Positions 4,514 to 5,440 of a DNA stretch of 5,440 bases are shown here, piece by piece. Position 1 is the first letter of the stretch, and every line of letters starts with the position of its first letter. Under the pieces are notes generated by a model that did not search any database, had not been told where the DNA came from, and saw only the letters and a program-made list of their open reading frames with translations. Made by a program: the position numbers and the translations under genes. The DNA lies in assembly GCA_003560175.1 (NCBI GenBank), contig PWIZ01000326.1, positions 1 through 5,440 on the forward strand, read 5' to 3'. Source of the DNA: Halomonas sp. (GTDB taxonomy: Bacteria; Pseudomonadota; Gammaproteobacteria; Pseudomonadales; Halomonadaceae).

Positions 4514-5440
4514 TCACTCATCCTCGCCCAGGGCCAGCACATGGATCATCGCTCGCCAGAGGCTCCAGCCGTCCCGCCAGCTGGGGGATACCTCCACGTG
4601 CTCGAGGCCTCCGGCTTCAAAGAGCCGAGCCTGGCGGTCTGGCAAGGCATCCCGCAGCCGACGGCTGTGGCTGATCGGGATCACCCGATCATCCGGACCA
4701 TGAACCAGCACCAGCCGTGCCTGCAGCTTGCCGAGATCCCGCGCCGCGAGGTCCAGCGCCTCGAGCTCTTCCAGCAGCGGCGTTGGCAGTTGCGTCATCA
4801 GCGCCTCCACCCGATCGGGATCCTCGTTGATCATCAGATCGTAAGCCGCTTTTCCCTGAGAGCCCAGCCGGGCCACCTCGGTCTGAACCGAAGCGGAAGG
4901 GTTGTCCAACTTGCGTCGGACAATGGACGTGAGCAAGTCGCGATCGTCCTCGTCAAGCCAGTGAAGCTGGCTAAGCAGAACCAGCCAGCGCATTTCCCGC
5001 CGCGGGGGCGGGGCGTCTTCGCCGGCCCCGCCGCGGTCATTCCCGGTGGTGACATAGCGCAGCATGTCGGTCAGGTCGTAGTAGCCCCCCAAGGCAACCA
5101 GAAAGCTGACCCGGTCGGCCGTATCGTCCTGCATGGCGGCGATCAGGGTCGGTCCCACCGCGAGGCTGATGGCGGCCAGGGCGGTATGGGATGTCCCCAG
5201 CGCCTCCGCCTCCGTGACATGGCGAATGGCATCGGCAATAGCCTCGGCGTCGCGGGTGTCAAGTGAGAAATCCTTCAAACCTTCCAGTTCCGGCACCACC
5301 ACCGTAAAACCCAGGCGGGACATTGTCATGGCGAACTCGACCAGGCGTGTGTCGCGGCGACCCGCTTCGGTCAGTCCGTGGATCAGGATCATGACCCCTC
5401 TACGCTGCTCATCCGGGCGGTAGAGATCCGCCTGATAGTC
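4514..5440 (-). CDS. Alpha/beta hydrolase (N-terminus outside window)
   Basis: The visible part is 308 residues, starting mid-protein as DYQADLYRPDEQRRGVMILI at the right edge; the frame is open through 5440, so the true start lies beyond it. The ATG at 5392 falls inside the first core strand and is not the start. 'ILIHG' (18-22 of the visible part) gives the oxyanion-hole HG, 'AISLAVGP' (90-97) holds the probable nucleophile S92, 'VHGPDDRVIP' (246-255) the acid (D250 or D251), and 'GLEHVEV' (278-284) the histidine H281. These make a complete Ser-Asp-His triad for ester or similar hydrolysis; the substrate is unknown. The elbow has Ala where GxSxG has Gly on both sides. The combination 'YxADLYRP', 'PELEGLKDF' and 'LGGYYDL' resembles a family of about 350-400 residues, some with a lipoprotein or signal N-terminus, so perhaps 50-70 residues are missing. 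It is convergent with the regulator. Confidence 0.8.
   Translation of the reverse strand, partial: DYQADLYRPDEQRRGVMILIHGLTEAGRRDTRLVEFAMTMSRLGFTVVVPELEGLKDFSLDTRDAEAIADAIRHVTEAEALGTSHTALAAISLAVGPTLIAAMQDDTADRVSFLVALGGYYDLTDMLRYVTTGNDRGGAGEDAPPPRREMRWLVLLSQLHWLDEDDRDLLTSIVRRKLDNPSASVQTEVARLGSQGKAAYDLMINEDPDRVEALMTQLPTPLLEELEALDLAARDLGKLQARLVLVHGPDDRVIPISHSRRLRDALPDRQARLFEAGGLEHVEVSPSWRDGWSLWRAMIHVLALGEDE

Noticed and set aside
4412..5266. Plus-strand 284-codon frame antisense to the hydrolase
   Set aside because: No domain is recognisable, and the opposite strand encodes a clear alpha/beta hydrolase with a full catalytic triad.

Overview
The window looks like chromosomal DNA from a high-GC gammaproteobacterium. 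A Halomonas-like (Halomonadaceae) host is my best guess, from the strong G/C bias at third codon positions, the clear Shine-Dalgarno sites and the protein families present. That host is inference from remembered family resemblance, not a database match. I see no rRNA, tRNA, CRISPR array, insertion sequence, integrase or phage gene.

Layout from left to right. Bases 1-130 hold the N-terminus of a minus-strand ABC transporter permease that resembles the tungstate permease TupB and runs off the left edge. A 332-base divergent spacer (131-462) follows, then a plus-strand class I SAM-dependent methyltransferase (463-1335). A perfect GC-rich hairpin (1399-1423) separates it from a convergent minus-strand gene for an exported TPR protein (1452-3035) with conserved-looking Cys/His motifs. 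The TPR gene faces a divergent plus-strand GlxA-type AraC-family regulator (3351-4382, probable TTG start). The spacer between them carries a long inverted repeat (3231-3265) and a candidate small minus-strand gene (2956-3198) that overlaps the TPR start. After a 131-base convergent spacer (4383-4513) comes the C-terminal 308 residues of a minus-strand alpha/beta hydrolase that runs off the right edge.

Strands alternate (-, +, -, +, -), so each main gene is probably its own transcription unit. The only likely co-transcribed pair is the candidate small gene and the TPR gene. The most testable functional link is the divergent GlxA regulator/TPR pair, where the regulator could control the TPR gene through the shared spacer. 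Nothing in the sequence ties the permease, methyltransferase and hydrolase into one pathway. I did not find a convincing new multi-gene system; the points most worth checking are the TPR protein's Cys/His motifs, the small overlapping gene and the inverted repeat.
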